In this document: one piece after another, positions 63,770-64,000 of the stretch | Position numbering within the stretch: the stretch's first letter is position 1 | Layout: the number at the start of each line of letters is the position of its first letter | From: Paludibacteraceae bacterium | GTDB lineage: Bacteria; Bacteroidota; Bacteroidia; Bacteroidales; Paludibacteraceae | NCBI GenBank assembly: GCA_017547145.1 | Contig: JAFYQJ010000011.1 | Span: forward strand, 124,001-188,000 | Direction: 5' to 3' | DNA: 64,000 nucleotides | The notes under the pieces: model-generated | Seen by the model: only the letters and a program-made list of their open reading frames with translations | Told to the model about the DNA's origin: nothing | The model's database searches: none | Program-made: the position numbers and the translations under genes

Positions 63770-64000
63770 ATGACTTACGAAATGCCAAAACTTCCTTATG
63801 CATCTAATGCATTGGAACCTGTTATTAGTCAGGAAACAATCTCTTTTCATTATGGAAAACATCTACAAACTTATGTAAACAATTTAAATAAATTGGTTTT
63901 GAATACAGAGTTTGAGGGTAAGACTTTGGAGCAAATAGTAGCAACTGCACCAGATGGTGTTCTTTTTAATAATGCAGGTCAAGTGCTGAATCACACATTA
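63770..64000 (+). CDS. sodB: Superoxide dismutase [Fe/Mn], N-terminal part
   Basis: The frame runs off the window after 77 residues. MTYEMPKLPYASNALEPVIS, FHYGKHLQTYVNNLNKL with the metal His, and GQVLNHTL with the second His match Fe/Mn superoxide dismutases of Bacteroidales. An in-frame ATG at 63731 would add 13 hydrophobic residues; the chosen start agrees with relatives, but the longer form cannot be excluded. Two of the four metal ligands fall inside the window. Confidence 0.93.
   Translation, partial: MTYEMPKLPYASNALEPVISQETISFHYGKHLQTYVNNLNKLVLNTEFEGKTLEQIVATAPDGVLFNNAGQVLNHTL

Overview
This window is a low-GC chromosomal segment from a member of the phylum Bacteroidota, most likely order Bacteroidales. 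The evidence is a PorZ-type component of the type IX secretion system at the left edge, a long (607-residue) IspG with the extra central domain, promoters with the TAnnTTTG -7 element rather than an E. coli -10 box, several Bacteroidota-specific families (START-like protein, EF-G2-like factor, DUF6913-like and DUF6427-like proteins), and a superoxide dismutase closely resembling those of Bacteroides and Porphyromonas. No species call is possible from the sequence alone.

Layout. 1-9 kb: porZ (partial), rdgB, a secreted GH33 sialidase, tRNA-Pro(GGG), cardiolipin synthase, ribD and a large M16 peptidase, all on the minus strand. 9.1-18 kb: rubredoxin (54 residues), miaA, ispG, a tandem array of three near-identical lipoproteins plus the remains of a fourth, a dCMP deaminase-like enzyme, a CtpA-type S41 protease and a chorismatase-like protein. 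18-26.5 kb: a type I restriction-modification island of visibly higher GC (hsdM, fic, a membrane protein, a split hsdS, a tiny membrane protein, hsdR), with matching palindromes before fic and before the membrane protein. 26.6-37.1 kb: dprA, vanZ-like, trxB, lolA and ftsK, then a probable frameshifted nuclease-like gene pair, nth, a SHOCT-like protein, a U32 peptidase and nadA.

37.14-37.60 kb is a very AT-rich gene-free gap at which the strand bias of the plus strand switches from C-rich to G-rich regardless of gene direction. I read this as a candidate replication origin. 37.6-58.6 kb is housekeeping: dtd-mazG-deoC, a DedA-like membrane protein, an M3 peptidase, a lipocalin, ribF, uvrC, apt, mnmG, dapA, ligA, and nusB-yajC-ybbR-coaE. 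58.6-60.4 kb is a graveyard of effector and immunity remnants: a GH25 lysozyme tail, a frame broken only by TAG codons, toxin tails and two intact small genes. 60.5-64 kb holds the EF-G2-like gene, cytidine deaminase, the START-like protein and the start of sod.

The most novel signals are non-coding. Two gaps (34.60-34.84 kb and 46.53-46.76 kb) carry homologous nested hairpin elements. Their outer stems differ in sequence but keep pairing, and a shared 3' arm can pair alternatively with a 5' or a 3' partner. A third gap (48.74-49.03 kb) holds a GC-richer, hairpin-rich transcript candidate with its own Bacteroidota-type promoter and intrinsic terminator.
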